A DNA stretch of 64,000 nt from Aradus depressus (Eukaryota; Arthropoda; Insecta; Hemiptera; Aradidae): the NCBI GenBank assembly GCA_963662175.1, contig OY759217.1, forward strand, positions 53,358,108 through 53,422,107. The letters run 5' to 3'. This document shows positions 21,801-28,225 of this stretch, piece by piece. The notes below the pieces were generated by a model. It did not search any database. It was given only the letters and a program-made list of their open reading frames with translations, and was not told the origin of the DNA. Position 1 is the stretch's first letter. Each line of letters begins with the position of its first letter. The position numbers and the translations under genes are program-made.

Positions 21801-23851
21801 GTAAATTTAGTGTGTTTGGATCAGATGGACGACAAAAAGTGTGGCGAAAAGCAAAGGAGGCTTTAAAACAAAAAAATTTACGATCCACAATGAAACATGG
21901 AGGTGGTGGTATTATGGTCTGGGGATGTATGAGTAGTAGAGGAGATGGAAATCTCCATGTTATTGATGGAATAATGGACAAGTATGTGTATATTGAAATA
22001 TTAAGAAATCATTTAAAGAAAAGTGCCGAGAAATTGGGGTTGGAAAGAATATTTCTGTTCCAGCAGGATAATGACCCCAAGCACACAGCTCATTTAGTTA
22101 AGGAGTGGCTTCTGTATAACGCACCCCGACGCCTTAATACTCCTCCCCAGTCCCCAGACCTTAATCCCATAGAACATTTATGGGATGAAATTAAACGCCG
22201 AATAAGAGTACGTGGCGTGAAAAACAAAGCAGAACTGAAAGCAGCCGTTGCAGAAGAATGGGGCACAATTTCCGAAAAAGTGACTTCAAGATTAGTAGGA
22301 TCCATGAAAAAAAGATTAATAGAAGTTATAAAAAACAAAGGAGGGCCTACCAGCTTCTAAAACATTTATTATTATTGATTTAAAAAAATAATTACCTCAT
22401 ATTATAATGTGTTCACAGACTTTTTTTGCATTTAAGGGACGTTATTTTCAATTAAAATTGCATTACACTATATTGTTGAATAATATTTTGTGTTATTTTT
22501 TGGGAAATAAAGTGTTTATTGATTATTGTGTTAAACAAGTGTAATTTCCTTGTGAACATTTTTTTCCTATGCCCACAATAACAAATTGAAGGAAACCCAG
22601 GTGAGTGTTCACAGAATTTTTTGATAGAGTGTATGTATCCAGAACCCTCCAAGGACGGCACCTGTTGATTCTCAGCCGAAATCGGTCGAAGGGAAAAGAG
22701 TAAATGTATATAAATGAATATATTGTTACAAAATTTCATATGATGATTTAGAAGCCACTATACAAATCAAATATTGAGTTTTAGTCCGAACGGTCAATTG
22801 GCTGAGGAGAGAGAGCGGAAACGTAATTGATTAATTCCTGCTGGGGAAGTATATAGCCGGTGATTCACCCATTTTTTTATATTGTAAAACATTTAATTTT
22901 CTATTCGTTGTGAGGAAACCTCAATGCCGCGCAATTCGTTCAGAAGAAATACGTAAATATGAAAACATTGAATGACTAATAACAGAAGCACAACAAAAGT
23001 GTGATTAAATTATTTGCTAAAGTGACTTTTATTGGATCATAAGCAAAAACGATATGGTTCTGTCTGGTGAACGGATAGCATTTGGTGTCAAACTGTGATA
23101 GTTATGGTGTAAAGCACAAACAAACTGTAAGTCGACTGGCTCAGAAGGAAAGTCCTCGCTTACCTCGGTCAATAAACAGTATGATGGGGAAGTGCTCCAG
23201 CCTTCCCTCCAAATGGCTCCCTAGGCATTTGTCTGGATGCCTAGCATACCAGGACGGCATTCTAACAGTCGCCTCCTCTTGGCCAGTTGACACAGTTTAG
23301 TAACTAATAATTGGCGGTATGTGGATTCGAACCCCAGCCTCTCAGTTGATAGATAGCACTAGTGACTAAACCGACCAAAATAGGCGGATGAGTACTGCAA
23401 TATATTTGGGGACCGAGGTGCCAACTCTTTGTCTGTCAGTCTGCTGAACCCACTGGAGGAAGAACAGAGCAGCTAGCCGGCAGTGTTGCCAAGTGAGTGA
23501 AGGCCATCCGTTGCGGAACCCGACACTGATATGGCCTTAATAAATTTATTAGTGATCAACACTGGAGACGATGCAGATCGCATGAATTGCAGAGGGGTCT
23601 CATGCTTCTAGTTTTTTTGGCCTTTACTCACCCTGACGATCTGCGCGTGTTGCCGCTCCACGGCCAGATGGAGCGCTGTCTGCAGGTTGAGGTTCTGAAT
23701 GTCCATATCTGCCTTCCCATGGTGGATCAGGAGTTTAGCAACGGCCACATGGTTGTTGAGCGCTGCCAAGTGGAGAGCGGTGTAACCATCGTCCTTGGGC
23801 TCGTCCACCACCCAGCGGCGGGGGGACATCACCAGCAGCATCCACATAGCA
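357..23851 (-). CDS. mib1: mind bomb 1 E3 ubiquitin ligase, 3' half, five exons
   Basis: Exons in transcript order are 23851-23632, 16717-16589, 3787-3600, 3206-3026 and 522-357; their splice phases (0, 0, +2, 0, +1) join without a break. Together they give about 294 codons: ankyrin repeats, a linker, RING 1 and RING 2. The order and many short motifs ([55 protein letters not shown]) match animal Mind bomb 1, a cytoplasmic RING ligase that ubiquitinates Delta/Serrate-type ligands and so activates Notch signalling. Known family architecture also has N-terminal MIB/HERC2 and ZZ domains and a third, C-terminal RING. None of these is in the window: the last RING must lie left of base 1, and the 5' exons were not found. 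The largest intron (16588-3788) holds a LINE, a SINE and a satellite. A stretch of about ten residues present in vertebrate Mib1 between GKV and the next exon is absent or on an unseen microexon. Confidence 0.93.
809..901. repeat. 15-bp purine tandem repeat
   Basis: Six near-identical copies of AAAAAAGGAGAGAGG in a mib1 intron. The strand asymmetry (all A/G) makes this a polypurine tract. The minus-strand reading LSPFF repeated is an artefact of the 15-bp period. Confidence 0.9.
1468..1864. other. 363-bp segment flanked by a 17-bp direct repeat
   Basis: GAGATAATCAAAGAATT occurs at 1468-1484 and 1848-1864. The enclosed 363 bp looks like a retroposed insertion with a long target duplication. 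On the minus strand it has an open reading of 61 codons (1858-1673), followed in another frame by a Cys-containing peptide ([20 protein letters not shown]). I do not recognise the source; there is no poly-A tail. Confidence 0.5.
1865..2931. other. mib1 intron, AT-rich, with a C20 tract
   Basis: No gene was recognised. A pure run of 20 C occupies 2132-2151. The rest is AT-rich non-coding sequence. Confidence 0.6.
3026..3206 (-). CDS. mib1: mib1 exon: RING finger 1
   Basis: The acceptor is GTGTTCCAG and the donor ATTAAG/GTAGGC. The exon is 181 nt; its first base completes a codon with the AT of the previous exon (ATT, Ile), and it ends in phase 0. It encodes [13 protein letters not shown], then a [30 protein letters not shown]. 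The Cys/His spacing C-x2-C, C-G-H, C-x2-C, C-x2-C matches the first Mib1 RING. Confidence 0.93.
3494..3605. repeat. 18-bp tandem repeat made of the mib1 5' splice site
   Basis: The unit GTGACTTACATCTCTAGA (plus strand) occurs at 3501, 3519, 3537, 3555, 3573 and 3591, an exact 18-bp period with six copies. Read on the mib1 strand each copy is GAGAT/GTAAGTCACTCTA, so every unit carries a near-consensus donor. The copy nearest the exon is the real exon-intron junction. Confidence 0.95.
3600..3787 (-). CDS. mib1: mib1 exon: last ankyrin repeat
   Basis: The acceptor is TCTCTGTGTTTCAG and the donor GAGAT/GTAAGT. The exon is 188 nt, starts in phase 0 and leaves two bases (AT) for the next exon. It encodes [15 protein letters not shown], then [19 protein letters not shown] and [21 protein letters not shown]. 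The donor is directly followed by five further copies of the same 18-bp donor-containing unit (see 3494-3605). Use of any downstream copy would read ATG TAA and stop translation before the RING fingers. Confidence 0.92.
3988..5015 (+). mobile_element. R1 repeat copy (TIR CTTCCCCAGC), with a SINE inserted
   Basis: It begins TGTACTTCCCCAG and ends CCTATACTTCGTATAGCTG near 5009. R1 is the commonest dispersed repeat of the window. Full copies are roughly 0.6 kb, start TACTTCCCCAGC and end GCTGGGGAAGTA, and contain no ORF, so it is probably a non-autonomous DNA transposon. Conserved internal phrases include GTCGATACATTCATTCTATC and GACCGATTACATAACTTCCC. This copy is split by the SINE at 4254-4560. 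Confidence 0.75.
4254..4560 (+). mobile_element. tRNA-derived SINE, copy A, inside R1
   Basis: The 5' end is tRNA-like: an A-box region GCCGGTAGCTCGAAGG and a perfect B box GGTTCGAAACC at about 4309. A conserved body follows (GAGCACGCCGTCCTTCGGAT, GCCTGTACAATGTCA, AGTCGGGCTCATGACC). It interrupts an R1 copy, so it is younger than that copy. Confidence 0.85.
5643..5702 (+). repeat. LINE 5' UTR 16-bp repeats
   Basis: Four copies of AGATCAGCTGTTCAGG (last one ending CACG) sit at the extreme 5' end of the LINE. Each contains the palindrome CAGCTG (E-box). Repeated 5' units are common in LINEs and may be internal promoter elements; that role is inferred. Confidence 0.9.
5791..7155 (+). CDS. LINE ORF1 (gag-like, zinc knuckles)
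   Basis: 454 codons. The N-terminal third is low complexity. Around residues 130-280 is the domain that precedes the zinc knuckles in Jockey-type gag ([32 protein letters not shown]). It is followed by three CCHC-like knuckles ([42 protein letters not shown]). The C-terminal part is rich in Pro, Thr and His. In this family the protein binds the element RNA and forms the particle that carries it to the nucleus. The stop overlaps the ORF2 start by 14 bases, a usual arrangement for coupled translation. The ATG chosen is the first in the frame after the 5' repeats. Confidence 0.92.
   Translation: MKSIRERTFSPNGMSCSGARSSWAEESAPVPTASHSQPSNFKQVPHQPLATASMAVDHPGLSGKKRTLDQPDQETPASHLAVTKRYKSYNSPVIVSNRYSALTNLDTSKPQPADSNSENSKKIKIPPIFIVGYNNLKEITADILKVATSPFETKQCLKEKIKIQATSSDDFRALTKFYDTHKINYYTYVNPETKNVSVILRGVPYAFSEEDVKNELLPHYPVISVTRLHNRDKMPTPLCAVELTNNDQGKAIFSLTKLYYSRIHVEERRRSLHVPQCMNCQKFGHTKNYCRLESTCVKCAGNHHYKVCPFQKTDKPKCANCGGDHTANFGGCLKRPPKRQLQSISAGTTASQTFHTNTNQPPQHTHAHSANTPNTPPYAPTSPEPKPPTNFWFDKNRSRPTPPQPNTANNGISSEATTDLTGLIMNLIKPFIPHIQAFLSNLFTNLFSMNHGKP
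7142..9787 (+). CDS. LINE ORF2: endonuclease and reverse transcriptase
   Basis: 881 codons with no interruption. Residues 10-230 are an apurinic-type endonuclease: [38 protein letters not shown] and SDHLPV carry the expected N, E, D-x-N and SDH catalytic positions. Residues about 480-760 are a reverse transcriptase: [45 protein letters not shown] and the YADDTLIL catalytic box. No RNase H domain follows, as in the Jockey clade. Together with ORF1 it would nick DNA and prime reverse transcription at the target. All visible key motifs are intact, so the copy may still be active. Confidence 0.95.
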   Translation: MANPNLGTFQNLTILNWNADGLKIRQPSLTNFLSRYNVDIACITETHLKPTDKLKLSGYCSYRLDRPTRFGGVGIFIKRHLKHSQINIPPLQNLEAVGVTLTTLSGTLNIISAYHRPNTRLVQTDFEHIFTGLPTIMIGDLNSKHTLWGCRRQNNNGTRLQSISENLGIQISTPEEPTFYPTQRTYQPDILDIGLIHNFNLPLFHETLTDLDSDHLPVICTFLARPQKEEYLPRLITGKIDWATFEDGMKCLGFPHHYSTTDDIDNAVRTFTQTIHTSVHEATYRHFTDKRHLFHNKTPTHIMDMIRTKNTLRQHWQRTRDPLEKRELNRLTRRIRWELDNDRITNYRKYLTDMTPGDNNLWKETRRLLDQRTPLPILTDGQMTATTDKEKTELLATHLENKFTTTNADDHETLITVQSYLSNTLHTVEASIQHTTPSEIHAHITRLHTKKAPGEDIIPNLVLKKLPPKSIAYLASVFNACLRHGYFPADWKNAVVLTFHKPGKAKNDPGSYRPISLLNSLSKLLEKIIHKRLLRHLETAGTIPAHQFGFKSNHSAVHQLQRVAETIVGGFERKQHTIAAFLDVAAAFDTVWHEGLLFKLKQTWPPQYIQNIISSFLRDRTFQIRVNNTLSSRKKISAGVPQGAILSPLLFDLFCHDMPEPVSATLATYADDTLILSQNIALEAAIDSLQIQVDEIGQWFGKWKLKLNGGKTEAKVFALRRFSIEHLRRLQIDQLPIPWNPKDQGVRYLGVHLDTRLTWRLHINIKLQQAHTRLRLIYPLINRNTPLRHTCTSLLYKTLILLLLTYACPVWFCTSHTNIKRLQTFQNKVLRIAVNAPWFIRNTQIHRELGVAPFAAHIEKLTRSFHQGLPACSGAVHYSLG
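9986..10316 (-). mobile_element. tRNA-derived SINE, copy B
   Basis: A minus-strand copy of the same SINE as 4254-4560. It reads CATGCCCGGGCTATAAC at the 3' side and ends with the tRNA-like head at about 10313 (ACCGGCCCC on plus). The body shares CGTCCCATCCGAAGGAC. It is degraded in the B-box region and lies 40 bases after the LINE target duplication. Confidence 0.8.
10401..11812. repeat. 37-bp satellite, about 38 copies
   Basis: The unit is GAGCCCGAGAGGTCGGAG followed by AGCGGACACAATTTACTAT (37 bp), in a head-to-tail array with few variants (TTTACT/TTCACT, GAGAGG/GACGTC, CCCAAG, GGTTGG). It is strikingly GC-rich against its AT-rich surroundings. The paired variants CCCAAG then GGTTGG recur exactly 851 bp apart (23 units), so part of the array was duplicated as a block. 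It lies in the large mib1 intron. Confidence 0.97.
12171..12325. repeat. 72-bp tandem duplication
   Basis: Two copies, starting at 12171 and 12243, of a unit beginning ATTGTAAAATTGTAAAGCC, with a third truncated start at 12315. Only single-base differences separate the copies. Confidence 0.9.
12315..12495 (+). mobile_element. R1 repeat, 3' fragment
   Basis: It contains GTAGATACATTCATTCTATT and ends in a decayed version of CATAACTTCCCCTATACTTCG. No TIR is preserved at the left. Confidence 0.6.
12812..12865. repeat. 54-bp perfect palindrome with (AT)n core
   Basis: ATCGCAGCA, an alternating AT run, then TGCTGCGAT form a perfect inverted repeat. A second palindrome of about 34 bp (AAATTGTTAT/ATAACAATTT) follows at 12881-12914. 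Both could extrude as cruciforms. Confidence 0.9.
13440..13665 (+). mobile_element. R1 repeat, 3' half
   Basis: It ends GACCGATTACATAACTTCCC then AAGCTGGGGAAG. The internal CCCCCACCCC corresponds to the C-rich site of the family. Confidence 0.7.
13679..13850. repeat. 56-bp tandem repeat, three copies
   Basis: Units start CACAATTTCATAAGACAATA at 13679, 13735 and 13791. Each includes the palindromic CTACATACGTAG. They are nearly identical. Confidence 0.92.
14631..14972 (+). mobile_element. tRNA-derived SINE, copy C, with (CCTAA) tail
   Basis: The A-box region GCCGGTAGCTCAGTGGTATG is good; the B box is deleted. The body is well conserved (GCACGCCGTCCTTCGGATGG, CTGTACGATGTCAGGTACTC). It ends CATGAGTGGG then CCTAACCTAACCTAACC, the complement of the insect telomeric TTAGG unit. 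Confidence 0.88.
14973..15150 (-). mobile_element. R1 repeat fragment
   Basis: A reverse-oriented piece: CGATGCGGAGTTTCATG at the left and TTCGTTCTGGGGAAGTACAT at the right terminus. It lies immediately after SINE copy C. Confidence 0.65.
15690..15780 (-). mobile_element. SINE fragment
   Basis: A short degraded minus-strand piece of the SINE family (TATATCGCCTACTACG, GGGAGTCCTCAATTTTGCCT). Confidence 0.55.
16100..16445 (+). mobile_element. R1 repeat, 3' portion
   Basis: It shows CTTTGTATCGATACATTCAT, TTCACAGGCGCAAACAAAG and ACCTATCACATAACTTCCCC. It stands just upstream (plus strand) of the mib1 exon at 16589. Confidence 0.65.
16589..16717 (-). CDS. mib1: mib1 exon: ankyrin repeat
   Basis: The exon is 129 nt, phase 0 at both ends. 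The acceptor is TATTGTCTAG and the donor GGAAAG/GTGAGT. It encodes [43 protein letters not shown]: an ankyrin repeat ([10 protein letters not shown]) followed by the HHTLSQ segment conserved in Mib1. It continues the ankyrin block of the exon at 23632-23851. Confidence 0.92.
17262..18919 (+). mobile_element. Tc1-like DNA transposon A, inactivated
   Basis: It is flanked by TA on both sides. The ends are inverted repeats (CAATCAGTAACAACAATTTT at left; complementary TTTTTGTTACTGACTG at right). Similar inner motifs near 17433 and 18712 (GGTAACAAAA / TTTTGTTACC) give an IR/DR arrangement with repeats of about 200 bp. It encodes a transposase interrupted by one frameshift. It lies in a mib1 intron. 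Confidence 0.9.
17599..18614 (+). pseudogene. Tc1-like transposase, one frameshift
   Basis: The first part, 17599-18039, carries the paired helix-turn-helix DNA-binding region ([32 protein letters not shown]). The second part continues in another frame to 18614 and shows the catalytic region: [30 protein letters not shown] and [14 protein letters not shown], i.e. the D, D and E positions of a DD34E enzyme. The break lies in the A-run near 17975-17985 and is explained by a one-base loss. Otherwise the protein is full length for the family (about 338 residues). Confidence 0.92.
18930..19990. other. mib1 intron, AT-rich, nothing recognised
   Basis: No coding, repeat or RNA feature could be supported apart from A-rich simple sequence near 19510-19580. 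Confidence 0.5.
20000..20290 (+). mobile_element. R1 repeat with a C25 tract
   Basis: It contains GACCGTTTGGGCTAAAATTC, then GATACATCGGCAGTTATT and ACCGATTACATAACTTCCCC. A run of 25 pure C at 20134-20158 sits where other copies have a short CCCCCTTCCC. Confidence 0.7.
21011..22631 (+). mobile_element. Tc1-like DNA transposon B, intact
   Basis: It is flanked by TA (21009-21010 and 22632-22633). Terminal inverted repeats extend about 220 bp, starting CACTCTATCAAAAAATTCTG, with an outer GTGAACACTCACC and an inner GTCTGTGAACAC direct-repeat motif at each side (IR/DR type). The two inverted repeats are nearly identical over their whole length, and the transposase is open, so the copy is young. 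It is 1621 bp. Confidence 0.95.
21347..22360 (+). CDS. Tc1-like DD34E transposase
   Basis: 337 codons, uninterrupted. The N-terminal half has two helix-turn-helix units ([36 protein letters not shown]) that bind the inverted repeats, with a basic stretch between them (GRPTKLNR). The catalytic half has [11 protein letters not shown] (first D), [10 protein letters not shown] (second D) and, 34 residues later, [13 protein letters not shown] (E). [11 protein letters not shown] is the usual glycine-rich box. The enzyme would cut and paste the surrounding element at TA sites. It is about 45-50 % similar by eye to the broken copy at 17599 but clearly another subfamily, with different ends. Confidence 0.96.
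   Translation: MEVQVAVRELIVKLRNEGRSIREIGKIVKKNPSTVHNIIKRFNELGCASSRPRYGRPTKLNRLHTREILKTVRDEPSTSAPKIAQILLRDYGVTVTPQTIRNRLHENGYNGRVPRKKPFLSEMNRKRRLQFAKEFVQKPLMFWQSIIFSDECKFSVFGSDGRQKVWRKAKEALKQKNLRSTMKHGGGGIMVWGCMSSRGDGNLHVIDGIMDKYVYIEILRNHLKKSAEKLGLERIFLFQQDNDPKHTAHLVKEWLLYNAPRRLNTPPQSPDLNPIEHLWDEIKRRIRVRGVKNKAELKAAVAEEWGTISEKVTSRLVGSMKKRLIEVIKNKGGPTSF
23090..23600. other. mib1 intron with a tRNA-like B box
   Basis: Minus-strand GGTTCGAATCC at about 23325-23335, preceded by CTGAGAGGCTGG, resembles the tRNA-like head of another SINE family. A hairpin TAGGCAT...ATGCCTA sits at 23222-23243. The limits of any element are not visible. Confidence 0.35.
23632..23851 (-). CDS. mib1: mib1 exon: ankyrin repeats
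   Basis: The acceptor is TCTGATTGCAG before TGCTATG and the donor is GTCAGG/GTGAGT. The exon begins with the last base of a codon and ends in phase 0 (220 nt). It reads [17 protein letters not shown], then [23 protein letters not shown] and [18 protein letters not shown]. These are two ankyrin repeats with the diagnostic TALHLA cores, characteristic of Mib1. The exon upstream of it was not found in the remaining 40 kb of the window. Confidence 0.93.
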
Positions 23852-25280
23852 CTGCAATCAGACAGATTCAGATTAGAAGGGCATTCAGTGCTTAGGTCCT
23901 CGGGAGCAACCCACCCTAACTCTCAAACAGTCAAAAATCGAAAAAAATATATATATATTTTTTCATATAAATGTATTATGGGTGTCAAATTAAAGTTGGC
24001 AACGCACTGATTCTAAACGTATACAATTGTGTTATTATCGCATTATCGGGTTTTCAGGAAAACGGGAAAAATTCTAAAAATGTATGTCCGCCATTTTTTT
24101 GTTTTTTGAAACTGCTGAACCAAAAAATTTATTGGTATGTCTAACCATTAAAATATTACAGGAAAACTATTTTGGGTTTGACACAGAGATCAATTTGAAA
24201 AAAATAAAATAAAATTGAATAAACGCGATTGCACCAGTGTAGACCACCTTATTTTCGAAAGTACTCAGGAGAAAATTGTGAAAAATATTGCGGAATATTG
24301 AGAAAAACTGGAAGATTGAAAAATTTGTTTGTTCTAGCCAGAAATGATGAGGGATACATCTGGCGAGGCCCGACTCTCGATTGACAGGTGTTTCTACATT
24401 CCCAGCAATGCCAAGTAAACGGACAGAAATTCGATGTTGAATTTTCATCGGAATTTTATGTTTTCCGACCCCTTGATTAAAAAAATGGAAAAAAAAAATC
24501 TGCGAAACAAAAAAGTGTCGTCCTTATGAGTTTCTGAATACAAATATAAAATTTCATGGCGATACATTCATTCTATCGATACATTCAACATCAAATTTCT
24601 CATCATCTTGCATATCTTGTTTTTACTTATTTTCAGAGCAAGATTCCAAAGAATACATGCAGTTTGAAGGAAACAAACAAGCACACAAACAATACGCTCC
24701 TCCACAGTCCGGTAAACATAGCGCTTTTGCAAAATTTAATAAAATATATTTTTGCATCTTCTAGCAGTTCTATCCTTTCACTGAAGAATTTTACATTCAT
24801 ATTAAAACAAAGCCTGGATTGTTGAATATAATTAAGAATAAGAAATATGTATAAAAGGTCGGAAGCTATTCAGATAAATTCAGGAATATCAATTCATTTC
24901 ATCTGCACTTTTATTACAAATAGAAAATTCATTATTCCTTGAATTTATAAAAAAAATTTTTTTGTAATATTGAGAAAGACAATATTAAAAAAATAAAGAA
25001 AAATGAGAGAAAAACTGGGACATGGCTTCCTTTAATAAAAATATCACATATTTCTTTATGAAGTTTATTGATTCCAAGGGGGTGGCAACTATAAAAATGG
25101 TGCAGTAAAACAAATAAAGACATTATTGGTTGGGGATGCAGGTACTTTATAGGGTACAGGGCGAAGGTAATCTACGAAAAATCTAAGACAAAAAATAATT
25201 TTGTACAAAAGAAATACTAAGAAGGAAAAATATATTACCTTCAGGTTATAAGATGGTGAAGCCATTAGGAAGTGAGGGAG
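23852..25280. other. Presumed mib1 intron, AT-rich
   Basis: A degraded R1 piece lies at about 24430-24600 (ATTCGATGTTGAATTTTCAT, CATGGCGATACATTCATTC). Nothing else was recognised, and no upstream mib1 exon was seen. Confidence 0.5.
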
Positions 25281-25285
25281 GTTAC

Positions 25286-25929
25286 TTAAGGACAGGTTTG
25301 CACGTTGCCAGTTACTTGCATGCCAGCCACTGGCACAATAGGCATGCAAGTAGTTGGCATTGCCAGTGGCTGGCAACAGGTGTTTACACTTTCCCGCACT
25401 GGCTTGCAAGTTGGAGGTTACTTGCTAGTAGCCAAGGGAAATTGTTCAACAGTAAAGCCGTTTATATTCATTTCTTTGACTATATCCCGAATCACTGAAG
25501 AACGTAAATCACGATTTCGATATTGAGGTACGAAAATATTCCATAAACTCTCGTGTTTTTTATATAAACTCACTTTGGATGTTTCTTCATCATTCGATAC
25601 GCTTTCGGAGCACGTGTACGTTTTTTAATATTTTCAGCCATGATTTAAATGAATTAAAGATTAAAAAAATAATACAACTACGAAAACAGAACAGAAAACG
25701 TGATTTGTTTACTTGCACTGGCATGGGTATGAACAGGCAGGCTGTTTACAAGGTGCAAGTAGTGGCATGCCAGTCCAAAAGAGTGGTGGGGGGAAGGGCT
25801 GGCGTGCCAGTAACTGGCACAACAGGCTTGCCTCTGGCAAGGAAGTGTTTACACCGTGCCAGTCACTACTTGCCAGTTACTGGCAATCTCTACTGGCACA
25901 CTGACTGGCATCGTGTAAACTCTACATTA
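25286..25929 (-). mobile_element. PIF/Harbinger-like element with TTA target duplication
   Basis: Imperfect terminal inverted repeats (GTTTGCACGTTGCCAG at left, CTGGCATCGTGTAAAC at right) are bordered by TTA on each side, the target duplication of PIF/Harbinger. The subterminal regions are packed with CTGGCA/TGCCAG repeats, probable transposase binding sites. It holds a minus-strand MADF-domain gene fragment but no transposase. A longer direct repeat TTAAGGACAGGTTT (25286 and 25927) also spans the ends. Confidence 0.65.
25450..25641 (-). pseudogene. MADF-domain protein fragment
   Basis: The reading starts MAENIKKRTRAPKAYRMMKK. After a one-base shift (or a donor CCAAA/GTGAGT) it continues SLYKKHESLWNIFVPQYRNR and SSVIRDIVKEMNINGFTVEQ. 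This is the MADF fold: aromatic LW, then YxNR, then a helix ending in Glu. PIF/Harbinger elements of insects often encode such a DNA-binding partner beside their transposase. Confidence 0.65.
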
Positions 25930-26024
25930 AGGACAGGTTTCAAATATTACATATTCTATTATTTTGTACACAACGAATTAATTCAAGATATACTCGTACA
26001 GGGTGGCCCAACTTCAGACGGTAG

Positions 26025-26360
26025 CAGTTATACGAAGTATAGGGTGTTACATCGGTCAGAATCTCGATGTGGGATTTCATGTTTTTCGACCTCATGATTT
26101 CAAAAATTAAAAAAACACTTTCTGTGTGTGTGTGTGTGTCTGTGAACACGATAACTCCCGATAGAATGAATGTATCGACACGAAATTTCATATGAGTATT
26201 CAGAATCCGCTAAGGACGACACCTATTGATTTTCAGCCAAATCGCCAAAAGGATAGGGGGAAATGGGTGACAGCTCAAAAACTCTAACTACTGCCGTTGT
26301 AATGAAATATCAACGCTAAATTTCATATGTAAATTCAAAACCCTATAAAAACAACATTTA
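26025..26360 (-). mobile_element. R1 repeat
   Basis: TACGAAGTATAGGGTGTTACATC at the left end, then CGATAACTCCCGATAGAATG and CGTTGTAATGAAATATCAAC. The right terminus is lost. Confidence 0.65.
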
Positions 26361-26812
26361 TTAACCTTCGACTTTATTATCCTAACTTTAAATCTTAAAT
26401 CCATCACTGAACGCTGCTATTAAATGAGACACTGCACAAAACGTTTGAACGGATATTTTTTTTTTGAATCGTTCGAAAATTGTCTTTTGACTGTCCTTAC
26501 GGTCCGAAGTCCTACCCGTAGAATACGGTAATAGTATAGGTTTATAACGAGTAGTAATGAGTGATACCATGTGAAATTCGATTTTCGTTCGTCATATTAA
26601 CAAATATGCATACGATATTTTAATCGTATTAAAAGCATTAAACTTTTATAGGAATATATGAACACAACTGCGTCCAATAAATCATTACAACCGTATTCGT
26701 ATTCACACCCGTGAATATATATTCGAATATATTCGTATTCATATTAATAGATAATACGGTTTGTGAATATATTCATATTAGTATTTGCGATTACGAATAG
26801 GCCCATCCATGT

Positions 26813-27419
26813 CCTAGGAAAGCTGTGTGACTATTGTTAGCAGAGGACATCGGTCAGACAGGCAGGCTGGTCCTCTATCTGTATGGTACCCTATCCTAGA
26901 GGAGCTGTGTGACTATTGTTAGCTGAGGACATCGGTCAGACAGGCAGGCTGGTCCTCTATCTGTATGGTACCCTATCTTAGAGGAGCTGTGTGACTATTG
27001 TTAGCTGAGGACATCGGTCAGACAGGCAGGCTGGTCCTCTATCTGTACGGTACCCTATCCTAGAGGAGCTGTGTGACTATTGTTAGCTGAGGACATCGGT
27101 CAGACAGGCAGGCTGGTCCTCTATCTGTATGGTACCCTATCTTAGAGGAGCTGTGTGACTATTGTTAGCTGAGGACATCGGTCAGACAGGCAGGCTGGTC
27201 CTCTATCTGTATGGTACCCTATCCTAGAGGAGATGTGTGACTATTGTTAGCTGAGGACATCGGTCAGACAGGCAGGCTGGTCCTCTATCTGTATGGTACC
27301 CTATCTTAGAGGAGCTGTGTGACTATTGTTAGCTGAGGACATCGGTCAGACAGGCAGGCTGGTCCTCTAGCTGTATGGTACCCTATCTTAGAGGAGCTGT
27401 GTGACTATTGTTAGCTAAG
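26813..27419. repeat. 82-bp satellite, seven copies plus part
   Basis: Units begin CCTAGAGGAGCTGTGTGAC at 26813, 26895, 26977, 27059, 27141, 27223, 27305 and 27387. The second base of the start alternates C/T along the array (CCT, CTT, CCT, CTT...), so the real amplified unit was a 164-bp dimer. Each unit contains GAGGAC...GTCCTC, able to form a hairpin. Confidence 0.95.
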
Positions 27420-27529
27420 GGTGCCCTCTGACTCTATATAAGGTAACTCTGGAGCCAGGCCAGCCACCTCCCATCCCTCCTTCTACAGAAATAGACTGTC
27501 AACTACCGTGTCCCGTCCTGGCCAACCGC

Positions 27530-27542
27530 CCCCCCCCCCCCC
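27530..27542. repeat. C-tract
   Basis: A run of about 13-14 C in a pyrimidine-rich stretch following the 82-bp satellite. Confidence 0.85.
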
Positions 27543-27889
27543 TCCACCCATTCTCTGCTCTCACTTTTAGCGTCCACTTTACCAGCAAAGGATTAGAGAG
27601 AGAGGAAGGGGGTCTCCAGTCAACTATTTTGAGTCTCTCCCCTTCGCCCTTCCTCCCCCCAATCCTTTGAAAAATAAGACAAAAAACATTTATCTTGTTC
27701 TTGCTAGTTGAGGAGACAAACAGGAGAGAGATCTTCCTCTGTGCCTCCCCACCGTCACATTCATAAGGACATCAACCTGAGCGGTAAAAAAAGTGAAGGC
27801 AACAAAGACTAGAAGATAAGGTGTCGATGAATTCGTCAGGGCTAAAATAATCAACTAATTTTTCGCTCTATCTGAAACCAATTGACCGA

Positions 27890-28225
27890 TGTGCCAAAAA
27901 TCAATAGATCGCTTGCTTGTTCGGGAACTTGTGAATTTTCAAGTATAATTCCGTTTGAGTAGATTGATTAGATTAGCAGTTATATTATGGGATTAAGGTC
28001 CCCTCCCCCTCCCACTCTTAATCCCTTCTTCCCTTTTTTCAATTTAGCTGAATATTAATAGATGTCGTCCTTACCGGGTTCTGCATTGATATACAATTTC
28101 GTGTCAATACATTCATTCTATCGGGAATTATCGTATTCATAATAAGACAGGAAATTTTGTGTTTTCAGTTGAAAACTCAATATCGAATTTCTGACCGATT
28201 ACTACACTTGGTACGGCTAAGGAAG
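27890..28225 (+). mobile_element. R1 repeat
   Basis: It contains TAATAGATGTCGTCCTTACC, GTCAATACATTCATTCTATC and GAATTTCTGACCGATTAC. The right end is decayed. Confidence 0.65.

Larger units (their letters stand above)
20812..22860 (-). mobile_element. R1 copy hosting a Tc1-like insertion
   Basis: The left part (20812-21008) reads TATACGAAGTATAGGGGAGG up to TAGGTGTATCG. The right part (22634-22860) resumes with CCAGAACCCTCCAAGGACGG and ends CCTGCTGGGGAAGTATAT. Joining the two parts across the TA gives a normal R1 interior, so the Tc1 element at 21011-22631 landed in an existing R1 copy. Confidence 0.85.
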
